NCBI RefSeq assembly: GCF_030269325.1
Contig: NZ_BSTD01000002.1
Coordinates: forward strand, 496,001 to 560,000
Direction of reading: 5' to 3'
Length of the DNA: 64,000 nucleotides
Source: Amycolatopsis sp. NBRC 101858
GTDB lineage: Bacteria > Actinomycetota > Actinomycetes > Mycobacteriales > Pseudonocardiaceae
Shown: positions 10,205 through 18,493 of the stretch, piece after piece
How the letters are laid out: each line of letters opens with the position of its first letter
How positions within the stretch are numbered: position 1 is the stretch's first letter
Notes under the pieces: model-generated
Database searches by the model: none
Told to the model about the DNA's origin: nothing
The model's input: the letters and a program-made list of their open reading frames with translations, nothing else
Program-made: the position numbers and the translations under genes

Positions 10205-11662
10205 CTAAGCGGCGGGCATCCGGTTGATCGCGTGGTCACCGGTGGCCCACAGGTGCTGGGTGGCGTACGCGCGCCAGGGACGCCACGCCTCGGAGCGGGC
10301 GACGACGGCCGCCGGGCCGCCGAGGCCGAGGGTCTCCGCCGCGTACTTGATGCCGAGGTCGGTGGGGAGGAACGCGTCCGGGTCGCCGAGAGCGCGCATG
10401 GCGATGCTCTCGACCGTCCACGGCCCGAACCCGGGCAACGCGGTCAGCGCCGCCCGCGTCGCCGCCCAGTCACTGCCCGCGCCGAGGTCGAGCCCGTCCG
10501 TCAGCGCCGCGACCAGCGTGAGCAGCGTGCGACGGCGGCTGCGTGGCATGGCCAGCGTCTCGGGGTCGAGCGAAGCCAGGGCCTCCGGCGACGGGAACAG
10601 GTGGGTCAGCCCGCCCTCGGGGTCGTCGACCGGCTCGCCGTGCGCCACGACGAGCCGGGCCGCGTGGGTGCGCGCCGCCGCCGTCGAGACCTGCTGCCCC
10701 AGCACGGCCCGCACGGCGAACTCGGGGCCGTCGACCGTGCGCGGGACCCGGCGGCCCGGCGCCGCTTCGACCAGCGGCGCGAGCAGTGGGTCGGTGGCGA
10801 GCTGGTCGTCGACGGCGACCGGGTCGGCGTCGAGGTCGAGCAGCCGGCGGCAGCGGCTGGTGGCGGCGGGCAGGTCCCGCAGGTCGGTCAGGCTGAGCCG
10901 GCAGGCGATGTGACCGTCCTCGGGCCGCAGCGCGACGACGCCGTGGCCGTGCGGCAGCCGCAGGGTCCGGCGGTAGGCGCCGTCGCGCCACTCCTCGACG
11001 CCCGGCACGCCGGTCGCGACGAGGTGGCCGAACAGGTTGTCCGGGCAGAGCGGCTTCCGGTAGGGCAGCCGCAGCAGGATCGCCCCGGCCGAAGGCGTGC
11101 CCTTCGCGCGCTTGCGCAGTTCCGTCGGGGTGAGCGCGAAGACCTCGCGGACGGTGTCGTTGAACGACCGGATGCTGCCGAAGCCGGCCGCGAGGGCCAG
11201 CTCGGTCATCGGCAGGGTGGTCGTCTCGATGAGCGTGCGGGCGGTCTGCGCCCGCTGGGCCCGCGCGAGCGCCAGCGGGCCGGCGCCGAGCTCGGCGAAC
11301 ACCTGGCGCTCGACCTGCCGGACGCTGTAGCCGAGCCGCGCGGCGAGGCCGCTGACCCCTTCGGTGTCGACGACGCCGTCGGCGATCAGCCGCATCGCCC
11401 GCGCGACGAGGTCGGCGCGCTCGTTCCACAGCGGCGAACCGGGGCTCGCGTCGGGGCGGCAGCGCTTGCAGGCGCGGAACCCGGCCTGCTGCGCCGCCGC
11501 GGCGCTCGGGTGGAAGCTCATGTTCTGCCGCTTGGGCGGCACCACCGGGCAGCTCGGCCGGCAGTAGATCCGGGTGGTCAGGACCGCGCAGTAGAACCAC
11601 CCGTCGAACCGGGCGTCCTTCGCCTGCACGGCCCGCACGCACCGTTCGAAGTCCTCGTACAC
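10205..11662 (-). CDS. alkA: Ada-AlkA fusion: alkylation-responsive regulator and 3-methyladenine glycosylase
   Basis: Protein of 485 residues with three modules. Residues 1-80 are the Ada N-terminal zinc domain with Cys at about 34, 38, 65 and 68 (RIYCRPSCP and ACKRCRPD); in Ada, one Cys accepts methyl from phosphotriesters and switches on DNA binding. Residues about 85-185 are an AraC-type helix-turn-helix (VSGLAARLGYSVRQVERQ, FGSIRSFNDTVRE). Residues about 195-485 are an AlkA glycosylase with the helix-hairpin-helix LPGFGPWTVESIAMRALG and catalytic Asp in FLPTDLG. It can sense and repair damage. GTG 11662 has GATGCT six bases upstream, suggesting a leaderless start. Confidence 0.93.
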   Translation of the reverse strand: MYEDFERCVRAVQAKDARFDGWFYCAVLTTRIYCRPSCPVVPPKRQNMSFHPSAAAAQQAGFRACKRCRPDASPGSPLWNERADLVARAMRLIADGVVDTEGVSGLAARLGYSVRQVERQVFAELGAGPLALARAQRAQTARTLIETTTLPMTELALAAGFGSIRSFNDTVREVFALTPTELRKRAKGTPSAGAILLRLPYRKPLCPDNLFGHLVATGVPGVEEWRDGAYRRTLRLPHGHGVVALRPEDGHIACRLSLTDLRDLPAATSRCRRLLDLDADPVAVDDQLATDPLLAPLVEAAPGRRVPRTVDGPEFAVRAVLGQQVSTAAARTHAARLVVAHGEPVDDPEGGLTHLFPSPEALASLDPETLAMPRSRRRTLLTLVAALTDGLDLGAGSDWAATRAALTALPGFGPWTVESIAMRALGDPDAFLPTDLGIKYAAETLGLGGPAAVVARSEAWRPWRAYATQHLWATGDHAINRMPAA

Positions 11663-11720
11663 GCCCCCAGCATCGCCGACCCCGCGGGCCGCGGCTAGCG
11701 GAAATGCGACATCGCCGTGC

Positions 11721-12383
11721 TCAGCCGAGCAGGGCGGCCAACGCCGGCACGTCGATGCCGACGAGGGAGTCGCGGAACACGCGCCGCTCCCCCGGCTCGA
11801 CCGGGACGTCGTTGGGGATCACCAGCACCGTGCAGCCCGCCGCGACCGCCGATTCCGTGCCCGGCGGCGAGTCCTCCACCGCGACGCACCGCGCCGGGTC
11901 GACGCCGAGCAGCTCCGCGCCCTTGAGGTACGGCCGCGGGTGCGGCTTGTTGAAGCCGTCCACCTCGTCGCCGCACACCGTGACGTCGAAGAACTCGCGG
12001 CCGATGGTGTTCAGGGCGAGTTCGGTGAGGTCCCGCTCGGTGGAGGTGACCAGGGCCGAGCGCAAGCCCGCTTCGCGCACGGCGGTCAGTGCCTCGCGGG
12101 CGCCCGGGCGCCACGGCAGCGCGTCGTCGAACAGCCCGGCCGTGCGCCGGCGGATCTGGTCGCCGGTCGCGGCGATCGCCTCGGCCGTCGCCGCGCGGCC
12201 CACGACCTCCAGCAGGTACGCCGACGTGTCGTCCATGTTGGACCCGACGAGCGTCATCCGCTGTTCCTCGGACAGGGTGCCGCCGAGGGCTTCCGCCGTC
12301 TCGTAAAGCGCGACGTCCCACAGCTTCTCGGAATCGACCAGCGTGCCGTCCATGTCCCACAACACGGCGTCGAGACCGTCCAC
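11721..12383 (-). CDS. HAD-superfamily phosphatase (beta-phosphoglucomutase/GS1-like)
   Basis: Protein of 220 residues. HAD motif I is LWDMDGTLVD with nucleophile Asp and acid Asp, motif II is LVTST, and motifs III and IV are KPHPRPYLKGAELLG and CVAVEDSPPGTESA. The helical cap between motifs I and II marks subfamily I, typical of small sugar-phosphate or nucleotide phosphatases. The substrate is unknown. GTG 12383 is chosen because GGAGGGGG lies eight bases upstream. It follows metH by 20 bases on the same strand and may share its transcript. Confidence 0.85.
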   Translation of the reverse strand: MDGLDAVLWDMDGTLVDSEKLWDVALYETAEALGGTLSEEQRMTLVGSNMDDTSAYLLEVVGRAATAEAIAATGDQIRRRTAGLFDDALPWRPGAREALTAVREAGLRSALVTSTERDLTELALNTIGREFFDVTVCGDEVDGFNKPHPRPYLKGAELLGVDPARCVAVEDSPPGTESAVAAGCTVLVIPNDVPVEPGERRVFRDSLVGIDVPALAALLG

Positions 12384-12403
12384 AGTGGATTCCCCCTCCA
12401 GGG

Positions 12404-15400
12404 TCAGGTGTTGAAGTACTTCGCTTCCGGGTGGTGGCAGACGATCGCGTCGGTCGACTGCTCGGGGTGCAGCTGGTACTCCTCGGACAGCTTCACGCCG
12501 ATGCGGCCCGGCTCGAGGAGCGCGACGATCTTCGCCCGGTCCTCGAGATCGGGACAGGCGCCGTAGCCCAGTGAGAACCTCGCTCCACGGTAGCCGAGCT
12601 TGAAGAAGTCCTCGACGTCGTCCGGGTCCTCTGAGGCGACCGCCACACCGCCGGGGAAGGTCAGTTCCTGGCGGATGCGGCAGTGCCAGTACTCGGCCAG
12701 CGCCTCGGTGAGCTGGACGCCGAGGCCGTGCACCTCGAGGTAGTCGCGGTAGGCGTCGGCGGCGAAGAGCTCGTTCGCGTAGTCGGCGATCGGCTGGCCC
12801 ATCGTGACGACGGTGAAGGGCACGACGTCGACCTCGCCCGCCTCCCGCGGCCGGTAGAAGTCGGCCAGGCAGAGCCGCCGGTCGCGGCGCTGCCGCGGGA
12901 ACGTGAAGCGCAGCCGCTCGGGCGCGGCCGACTCGGGCTCGGTGAGCACGACCAGGTCGTCGCCCTCGGCGACGCACGGGAAGTAGCCGTAGACGACGGC
13001 CGCGTGGGCCAGGACGCCGTCGGCGGTCAGCCGGTCGAGCCAGTACCGCAGCCGCGGCCGGCCCTCGGACTCGACGAGTTCGCCGTACGTCGGGCCGGCG
13101 CCGCCGCGGGCACCCTTGAGGCCCCACTGCCCCATGAAGGTCGCGCGCTCGTCGAGCATCGCGGCGTAGCCGGCGAGCGGGACTCCCTTGACCACGCGCG
13201 AACCCCAGAACGGCGGGACCGGCAGCGGGACGTCGGTGGCGACGTCCGAGCGCGCGGACGGCAGCCCTTCGAGGGCTTCTTCGTCCGCCTTGCGGGCTTT
13301 GCGCGCCTCGGCGATCCGCAGCGAGCGTTCGCGGCGTTCCTTGCGCTCCCGGCGCTTCTCGTCCGCGTCGGCGTCCGCCGGCGGCGATTCGCCGCGCTTG
13401 GCGGCCATGATCGCGTCCATCAGCCGCAGGCCCTCGAACGCGTCGCGCGCGTAGCGGACGTCGCCGGTGTAGAGCTCGCTCAGGTCGTTCTCGACGTAGG
13501 ACCGCGTGAGCGCGGCGCCGCCGAGCAGCACCGGCCAGCGCGCGGAGACGCCCCGGGAGTTCATCTCCTGGAGGTTCTCCTTCATGATCACCGTGGACTT
13601 GACCAGCAGCCCGGACATCCCGATCGCGTCGGCGCCGTTCTCCGCAGCCGCGTCGAGGATGGTCGTGATCGGCTGCTTGATGCCGAGGTTGACCACCTCG
13701 TAGCCGTTGTTGGACAGGATGATGTCGACGAGGTTCTTGCCGATGTCGTGCACGTCGCCGCGGACGGTGGCCAGCACGATCCGGCCCTTGCCGGCGTCGT
13801 CCTCCTTCTCCATGTGCGGCTCGAGGTGGGCGACGGCGGCCTTCATCACCTCGGCGGACTGCAGCACGAACGGCAGCTGCATCTGCCCGGAGCCGAACAG
13901 CTCGCCGACGGTCTTCATGCCGGACAGCAGGGTGTCGTTGATGATCTGCAGGGCGGGGCGTTGCTCCAGGGCCGCGTCGAGGTCGTCGGTGAGGCCGTTT
14001 CGCTCGCCGTCGACGATCCGGCGTTCCAGGCGTTCGAACAGCGGGAGCGCGGCCAGCTCCTCCGCGCGGGACGCCTTCGTGGAGGCCGCGCTGACCCCCT
14101 CGAACAGGGCCATCAGCTCCTGCAGCGGGTCGTACCCTTCGCGGCGGCGGTCGTACACGAGGTCGAGGGCCACCGCGCGCCGGTCGTCCGGGATCCGGGC
14201 CATCGGCAGGATCTTCGACGCGTGCACGATCGCGGTGTCGAGCCCGGCCTGGACGCACTCGTGCAGGAACACCGAGTTCAGCACCTGCCGCGCGGCCGGG
14301 TTGAGACCGAAGGAGATGTTGGACAGGCCGAGCGTGGTCTGGACCTCGGGGTGGCGCCGTTTGATCTCGCGGATGGCCTCGATCGTCTCGACGCCGTCGC
14401 GGCGCGACTCCTCCTGGCCGGTGGCGATGGTGAAGGTCAGGGCGTCGATGATGATGTCGGACGTCCGCAGCCCCCATTTCCCGGTGATGTCGGCGATGAG
14501 CCGGGACGCGATGTCGGCCTTCTTCCGCGCGGTCCGCGCCTGGCCTTCTTCGTCGATGGTGAGCGCGACGACGGCCGCGCCGTACTCGCTTACCAGCTCC
14601 ATGACCTGGGTGAACCGCGATTCCGGCCCGTCGCCGTCCTCGTAGTTGACGGAGTTGACCGCGCACCGGCCGCCCAGGCGCTGCAGCCCGGCGCGCAGCA
14701 CCGGGACCTCGGTGGAGTCGAGCATGATCGGCAGGGTCGACGCGGTGGCGAGGCGGCCGGCGAGCTCGGCCATGTCGGCGGTGCCGTCGCGGCCGACGTA
14801 GTCGACGCACAGATCCAGGAGGTGGGCGCCGTCGCGGGTCTGCTCGCGGGCGATCTCGACGCAGTCGTCCCAGCGGCCCTCGAGCATCGCGGTGCGGAAC
14901 GCCTTCGAGCCGTTGGCGTTGGTCCGCTCGCCGATCATGAGCACGCTGGCGTCCTGTTTGAACGGGACCGCCTGGTACAGCGACGACACGCCGGGCTCGG
15001 GCCGCGGGCGCCGCGGGACCGGGGCGGTGTCCGCGACGGCGGCGGCGAGCTGCCGGATGTGCTCGTCGGTGGTGCCGCAGCAGCCGCCGACCAGGCCGAC
15101 GCCGAACTCGCGCACGAACCCGGTGAGCGCCTCGACCAGCGCTTCCGGGCCGAGCGGGTAGACGGCACCGGCCGGGCCCAGCTCCGGCAGGCCGGCGTTC
15201 GGCATCACCGACAGCGGCACCCGGGCGTGCTTGGCCAGCTGCCGCAGGTGCTCGCTCATCTCGGCGGGCCCGGTGGCGCAGTTGAGCCCGATCACGTCGA
15301 TGCCCAGCGGTTCCAAGGCGGCCAGTGCGGCGCCGACCTCGGTGCCGAGCAGCATGGTCCCGGTCGTTTCGACGGTGATCGAAGCGAGGATCGGCACAGA

Positions 15401-15958
15401 CCGGCCCTCGGCCGCCATCGCCCGCTTCGCGCCGAGGATCGACGCCTTGGTCTGGAGGATGTCCTGGGTGGTCTCGACGATCACGGCGTCGACGCCGCCG
15501 GCCAGCAGGCCGCGGACTTCCTCCTGGTAGGCGTCCCGCAGGGTGGTGAACGGCGCGTGGCCGAGCGTCGGCAGCTTCGTGCCGGGGCCGGCCGAACCGA
15601 GCACGAACCGCGGGCGGTCCGGCGTCGCGAACTCGTCGGCGGTCTCCCGGGCCAGCCGCGCGCCGGCTTCGGCGAGCTCGAAGATCCGCCCGGTGATGTC
15701 GTACTCGGCGAAGTTCGCGAAATTGGCCCCGAAAGTGTTGGTTTCGACGGCGTCCGCGCCCGCCTCGAGGTAGCCGCGGTGGACCGAGCGGACGACGTCC
15801 GGCCGGGTGACGTTGAGGATCTCGTTGCAGCCTTCGAGGCCGTCGAAGTCGGCCAGGCTCAGGTCGTGGGCCTGCAGCGCGGTGCCCATCGCCCCGTCGG
15901 CCACCAGCACGCGCGAGCGAAGCGCTTCGAGGAACGGCGACGACACCCGGTCGGACAT
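12404..15958 (-). CDS. metH: Cobalamin-dependent methionine synthase
   Basis: Transfers methyl from 5-methyltetrahydrofolate to homocysteine through methylcobalamin. At 1184 residues it has all four modules: homocysteine-binding barrel with zinc Cys (LNCATG and GGCCGTTDEH), pterin-binding barrel (MIGERTNANGSKAF), cobalamin-binding module with DVHDIGKN supplying the axial His and SGLLVKST, and the C-terminal AdoMet-dependent reactivation domain (RFSLGYGACPDLEDR). ATG 15958 has TACCCT seven bases upstream (15966-15971), pointing to a leaderless transcript. There is no room for a cobalamin riboswitch, because the divergent PAC2 gene begins 38 bases away. Confidence 0.98.
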   Translation of the reverse strand: MSDRVSSPFLEALRSRVLVADGAMGTALQAHDLSLADFDGLEGCNEILNVTRPDVVRSVHRGYLEAGADAVETNTFGANFANFAEYDITGRIFELAEAGARLARETADEFATPDRPRFVLGSAGPGTKLPTLGHAPFTTLRDAYQEEVRGLLAGGVDAVIVETTQDILQTKASILGAKRAMAAEGRSVPILASITVETTGTMLLGTEVGAALAALEPLGIDVIGLNCATGPAEMSEHLRQLAKHARVPLSVMPNAGLPELGPAGAVYPLGPEALVEALTGFVREFGVGLVGGCCGTTDEHIRQLAAAVADTAPVPRRPRPEPGVSSLYQAVPFKQDASVLMIGERTNANGSKAFRTAMLEGRWDDCVEIAREQTRDGAHLLDLCVDYVGRDGTADMAELAGRLATASTLPIMLDSTEVPVLRAGLQRLGGRCAVNSVNYEDGDGPESRFTQVMELVSEYGAAVVALTIDEEGQARTARKKADIASRLIADITGKWGLRTSDIIIDALTFTIATGQEESRRDGVETIEAIREIKRRHPEVQTTLGLSNISFGLNPAARQVLNSVFLHECVQAGLDTAIVHASKILPMARIPDDRRAVALDLVYDRRREGYDPLQELMALFEGVSAASTKASRAEELAALPLFERLERRIVDGERNGLTDDLDAALEQRPALQIINDTLLSGMKTVGELFGSGQMQLPFVLQSAEVMKAAVAHLEPHMEKEDDAGKGRIVLATVRGDVHDIGKNLVDIILSNNGYEVVNLGIKQPITTILDAAAENGADAIGMSGLLVKSTVIMKENLQEMNSRGVSARWPVLLGGAALTRSYVENDLSELYTGDVRYARDAFEGLRLMDAIMAAKRGESPPADADADEKRRERKERRERSLRIAEARKARKADEEALEGLPSARSDVATDVPLPVPPFWGSRVVKGVPLAGYAAMLDERATFMGQWGLKGARGGAGPTYGELVESEGRPRLRYWLDRLTADGVLAHAAVVYGYFPCVAEGDDLVVLTEPESAAPERLRFTFPRQRRDRRLCLADFYRPREAGEVDVVPFTVVTMGQPIADYANELFAADAYRDYLEVHGLGVQLTEALAEYWHCRIRQELTFPGGVAVASEDPDDVEDFFKLGYRGARFSLGYGACPDLEDRAKIVALLEPGRIGVKLSEEYQLHPEQSTDAIVCHHPEAKYFNT

Positions 15959-15965
15959 GCTGAAC

Positions 15966-15990
15966 AGGGTAAGGCCGGTGGTCGTAGGCT
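15966..15990. promoter_or_regulatory. Back-to-back leaderless -10 elements of metH and the PAC2 gene
   Basis: TACCCT (minus strand, 15966-15971) precedes the metH ATG by seven bases. TAGGCT (plus strand, 15985-15990) precedes the PAC2 GTG by six. The whole divergent gap is 38 bases, so the two promoters must overlap and RNA polymerase cannot occupy both at once. Confidence 0.65.
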
Positions 15991-15996
15991 GGGTTG

Positions 15997-16902
15997 GTGA
16001 GTGAGCCCGTCGACGAGACCCCGCGGCCGCCCGGCGACCGCACCGAACCCTCCCGGCCGCTGATGGTGGTCGCCTTCGAAGGCTGGAACGACGCAGGTGA
16101 CGCGGCCAGCCGGGCGGTCGAGCACCTGCAGCTGAACTGGGACGCCACGCCCCTGGCCGAACTGGAGCCCGACGACTACTACGACTTCCAGGTCAGCCGC
16201 CCGACCGTCCGGATGGTGGACGGCGTCACTCGACGGGTGGACTGGCCGACGACAACGCTGTCGGTGTGCCGCCCGGACGGGTTCGACCGCGACGTGGTGC
16301 TGGTGCAGGGCCCCGAGCCGAACATGCGCTGGCGCGCCTTCTGCGCCGAGCTGCTGGAGCACATCAAGCAGCTCGACATCGCGACCGTGGTGACGCTCGG
16401 CGCGCTGCTCGCCGACACCGCGCACACGCGGCCGGTCCCGGTCACCGGGACGGCGTACGACAAGGACACCGCGTCGCTCTACGGGCTCGAGATGAACAAC
16501 TACCAGGGCCCGACCGGCATCGTCGGGATCCTGCAGGACTACTGCGTGCAGGCGGGCATCCCGGCCGTGTCGATCTGGGCCGCGGTGCCGCACTACGTGT
16601 CGCACCCGCCGTCCCCGAAGGCGACGCTGGCGCTGCTGCACAAGCTGGAGGACATCCTCGACGTCGAGATCCCGCTGGGCGCGCTGCCCGAGCAGTCCGA
16701 GGAGTGGCAGCGCACGGTCAGCGAGATGGCCGACGAGGACGAAGAGATCAGCGAGTACGTCCGCAGCCTCGAAGAGCGTGGTGACGCGCAGACCGAGGTC
16801 GCGGAGCAGGACGTCAGCGGCGACAAGATCGCCGCGGAGTTCGAGCGCTACCTGCGCCGCCGCGGCCGAGGCGGCGGACAGGAAGGCTTCGGCCTGCGCT
16901 GA
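15997..16902 (+). CDS. PAC2-family protein
   Basis: Protein of 301 residues matching the proteasome-assembly-chaperone-2 fold (PAC2) seen in M. tuberculosis Rv2125, which also lies divergent from metH. Landmarks are VVAFEGWNDAGDAAS near the N-terminus, LVQGPEPNMRWRAF and VTLGALLADTAHTRP. The C-terminus is acidic then basic (EDEEISEYV ... RRRGRGGGQ). The molecular role in bacteria is not established; a link to the proteasome is only by homology to the eukaryotic chaperone. GTG 15997 is favoured over TTG 15994 because TAGGCT lies six bases before it. Confidence 0.85.
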   Translation: MSEPVDETPRPPGDRTEPSRPLMVVAFEGWNDAGDAASRAVEHLQLNWDATPLAELEPDDYYDFQVSRPTVRMVDGVTRRVDWPTTTLSVCRPDGFDRDVVLVQGPEPNMRWRAFCAELLEHIKQLDIATVVTLGALLADTAHTRPVPVTGTAYDKDTASLYGLEMNNYQGPTGIVGILQDYCVQAGIPAVSIWAAVPHYVSHPPSPKATLALLHKLEDILDVEIPLGALPEQSEEWQRTVSEMADEDEEISEYVRSLEERGDAQTEVAEQDVSGDKIAAEFERYLRRRGRGGGQEGFGLR

Positions 16903-16906
16903 GGCG

Positions 16907-17842
16907 TTACTTCGGCCGGCTGGTGGCGAACGCCCGTGCGGGGTTCGCCACCAGCATGGCCGTCACGACGTCGCCGCCGAGCAGCTTCGTCAGCCGCGGC
17001 GCCAGGGTCGTGAGCAGGTAGGACGCGCCGGGCTGGTGGCGGGCGGCCGCGGTCGTCGTGTCGCCGCCCAGCAGGATCCGGCCGCCGTGGCCCGCGTCGA
17101 CGAGTGCTTCGAGCCCGTCGAAGAGCCGCCAGTCGGTGGCGTGGTTGGCCCGGGACGGGCCGTCGAAGCCGAGGAACACGCCGGTTTCGGCGACCGCCCG
17201 CTGGATCCGCGGGTCCGGGTTGCGGTTCAGGTGCCCGAGAATCACCCGGTCGGGCGGGACATCGAGCTTTGCGCAGAGCAGCTCGGCCACTTCGAGGGCC
17301 GCGGTGCCGAGTTCGAGGTGCACCGCGATCGGCGCGCCGGTCTCCTGGTGCGCGACCGCGGCGGCGGTCAGCGTCAGCCGGGCGTGCGGATCGACGGTGT
17401 GGAACGCGCCGGCCACCTTGACCAGCCCGGCGCGCGGGCCGGTCCGCGGCTCGTCCGGGTCGTCGGTGGGCTGGGTGCCTTCGGTCAGGTCGGCGACGAA
17501 GACGCGGACCAGGTCGTCGACCACCCGGCTCACCGCGGCCGGCGCGTAGTGCTCGGCCCGGTGCAGGCCGGTCGCCGCGACGAGGTGCACGCCCAGCTCT
17601 TCGGAGAGCCGGACGAGGTCCCGCGTGCGGCGGCCCAGCCCGAACGGCGTCCACTGCACGAGCGCGGAGCCGCCCGCCATCTTGAAGTGGGCGAGCGCCT
17701 CCTTCGCGGCCATCACGTCGTCGAGCTCCTGGCCGGGCAGCAGCTCGGAGGCGAAGAACAGGTGGTCGTGCGCGTCGGTCACGCCGAGCTCGGCCGGGTC
17801 GATGTCGCCCAGCACGGTGCGGACCTTGGGTTCCCCAGTCAC
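16907..17842 (-). CDS. Phosphotriesterase-like metal-dependent hydrolase
   Basis: Protein of 311 residues of the amidohydrolase superfamily, PTE branch. The N-terminal metal motif DAHDHLF gives the first His pair, VHLELG and ILGHLNRNP supply later His positions, and GGDTTTAA supplies the final Asp. The family includes lactonases and phosphotriesterases; the substrate cannot be told here. In the central region the usual bridging-Lys strand reads IAVHLELG, so the metal bridge may differ from PTE. The start is GTG 17842 with TACACT seven bases upstream. It is divergent from a CGNR regulator and shares its operator. Confidence 0.8.
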   Translation of the reverse strand: MTGEPKVRTVLGDIDPAELGVTDAHDHLFFASELLPGQELDDVMAAKEALAHFKMAGGSALVQWTPFGLGRRTRDLVRLSEELGVHLVAATGLHRAEHYAPAAVSRVVDDLVRVFVADLTEGTQPTDDPDEPRTGPRAGLVKVAGAFHTVDPHARLTLTAAAVAHQETGAPIAVHLELGTAALEVAELLCAKLDVPPDRVILGHLNRNPDPRIQRAVAETGVFLGFDGPSRANHATDWRLFDGLEALVDAGHGGRILLGGDTTTAAARHQPGASYLLTTLAPRLTKLLGGDVVTAMLVANPARAFATSRPK

Positions 17843-17849
17843 GAACGCG

Positions 17850-17874
17850 AGTGTAACGGTTGAGCCGTTACGAT
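17850..17874. promoter_or_regulatory. Palindromic operator covering two divergent leaderless -10 elements
   Basis: GTAACGG-TTGAG-CCGTTAC (17853-17871) is a perfect inverted repeat with 7-bp arms. Its left arm overlaps TACACT (minus strand, 17850-17855), seven bases before the phosphotriesterase-like start. Its right arm overlaps TACGAT (plus strand, 17869-17874), six bases before the CGNR protein start. A dimer bound here would block both promoters. The CGNR protein is the natural candidate, which would make it autoregulated. Confidence 0.75.
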
Positions 17875-17880
17875 GGCGAG

Positions 17881-18426
17881 GTGTCCGATGACTTCCGCCT
17901 CGACATGGGGGCGCCCTGGCTGAACCTGCTCGCCACCCGCGGCCGCCACTTCGGCCCGCGGCCGGTCGAGCGGATCCCGACGGTGGAGCGGCTGCGCGAC
18001 TGGCTCGCGCTCGCGGAGCTGACCCCGCTCGCCCCGGTCACCGGCCCGGACCTCGACGCGGCCCACCGGCTCCGCGAAACGCTGCGGCCGCTGGCCCTGG
18101 GCGCGGTCGACGGCGTCGCGCCAGAGCCGGACCAGGTGCGTGCGCTCACGGCTTTCCTCGCGCCGGAGCCGGTGCACCTGGCCGCATTCGACCGGCTGCA
18201 CCGCAGCGCCCCGCCAACAGCGTCGGACGCGTGGGCGCGGCTGGCCCACCAGGCGGCCGACTGGCTCACCGGCCCCTTGCGCGGTGACCTGCGCGCGTGC
18301 CCGGAGCAGGACTGCCGGGGCGTGTTCGCCGACCCGGGCGGGCGCCGCCGCTGGTGTCCCTCCCCCGCCTGCGCCAGCCGCGGCCGGGTCCGCGCACTCA
18401 GGGAACGACGACGCGCGGAATCATGA
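17881..18426 (+). CDS. ABATE/CGNR zinc-finger transcriptional regulator
   Basis: Protein of 181 residues. The N-terminal ABATE-like ligand domain (FRLDMGAPWLNLLAT, about 1-120) precedes a C-terminal zinc finger CPEQDCRGVFADPGGRRRWC followed by PSPACASRGRVRALR. The usual CGNR tetrapeptide is CASR here, with the zinc Cys kept. Family members are DNA-binding regulators. It is divergent from a phosphotriesterase-like gene, with a shared palindrome that overlaps its own -10. GTG 17881 is chosen from that promoter spacing. Confidence 0.85.
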   Translation: MSDDFRLDMGAPWLNLLATRGRHFGPRPVERIPTVERLRDWLALAELTPLAPVTGPDLDAAHRLRETLRPLALGAVDGVAPEPDQVRALTAFLAPEPVHLAAFDRLHRSAPPTASDAWARLAHQAADWLTGPLRGDLRACPEQDCRGVFADPGGRRRWCPSPACASRGRVRALRERRRAES

Positions 18427-18493
18427 CGACCGGCGAGGAATCCCAGGGCCGTTCCGGCTCGCGCTACCGCAGTCGGCCCGCGGAATCATGACG
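18414..18493. repeat. Two identical 15-bp direct repeats holding two stop codons
   Basis: CGCGGAATCATGACG occurs at 18414-18428 and 18479-18493. The first copy contains the stop of the rightward CGNR gene; the second contains the stop, read leftward, of the metallophosphoesterase gene. The 50 bases between them hold no gene. Confidence 0.7.

Noticed and set aside
15959..15996. Cobalamin riboswitch before metH
   Set aside because: Only 38 bases separate metH from the divergent gene, and the start appears leaderless.
11721..16148. A continuous reading frame of about 1475 codons in the leftward direction
   Set aside because: Most of it is a shadow of metH in another frame, with Arg/Gly/Ala-rich nonsense composition; only its end is the real HAD gene.
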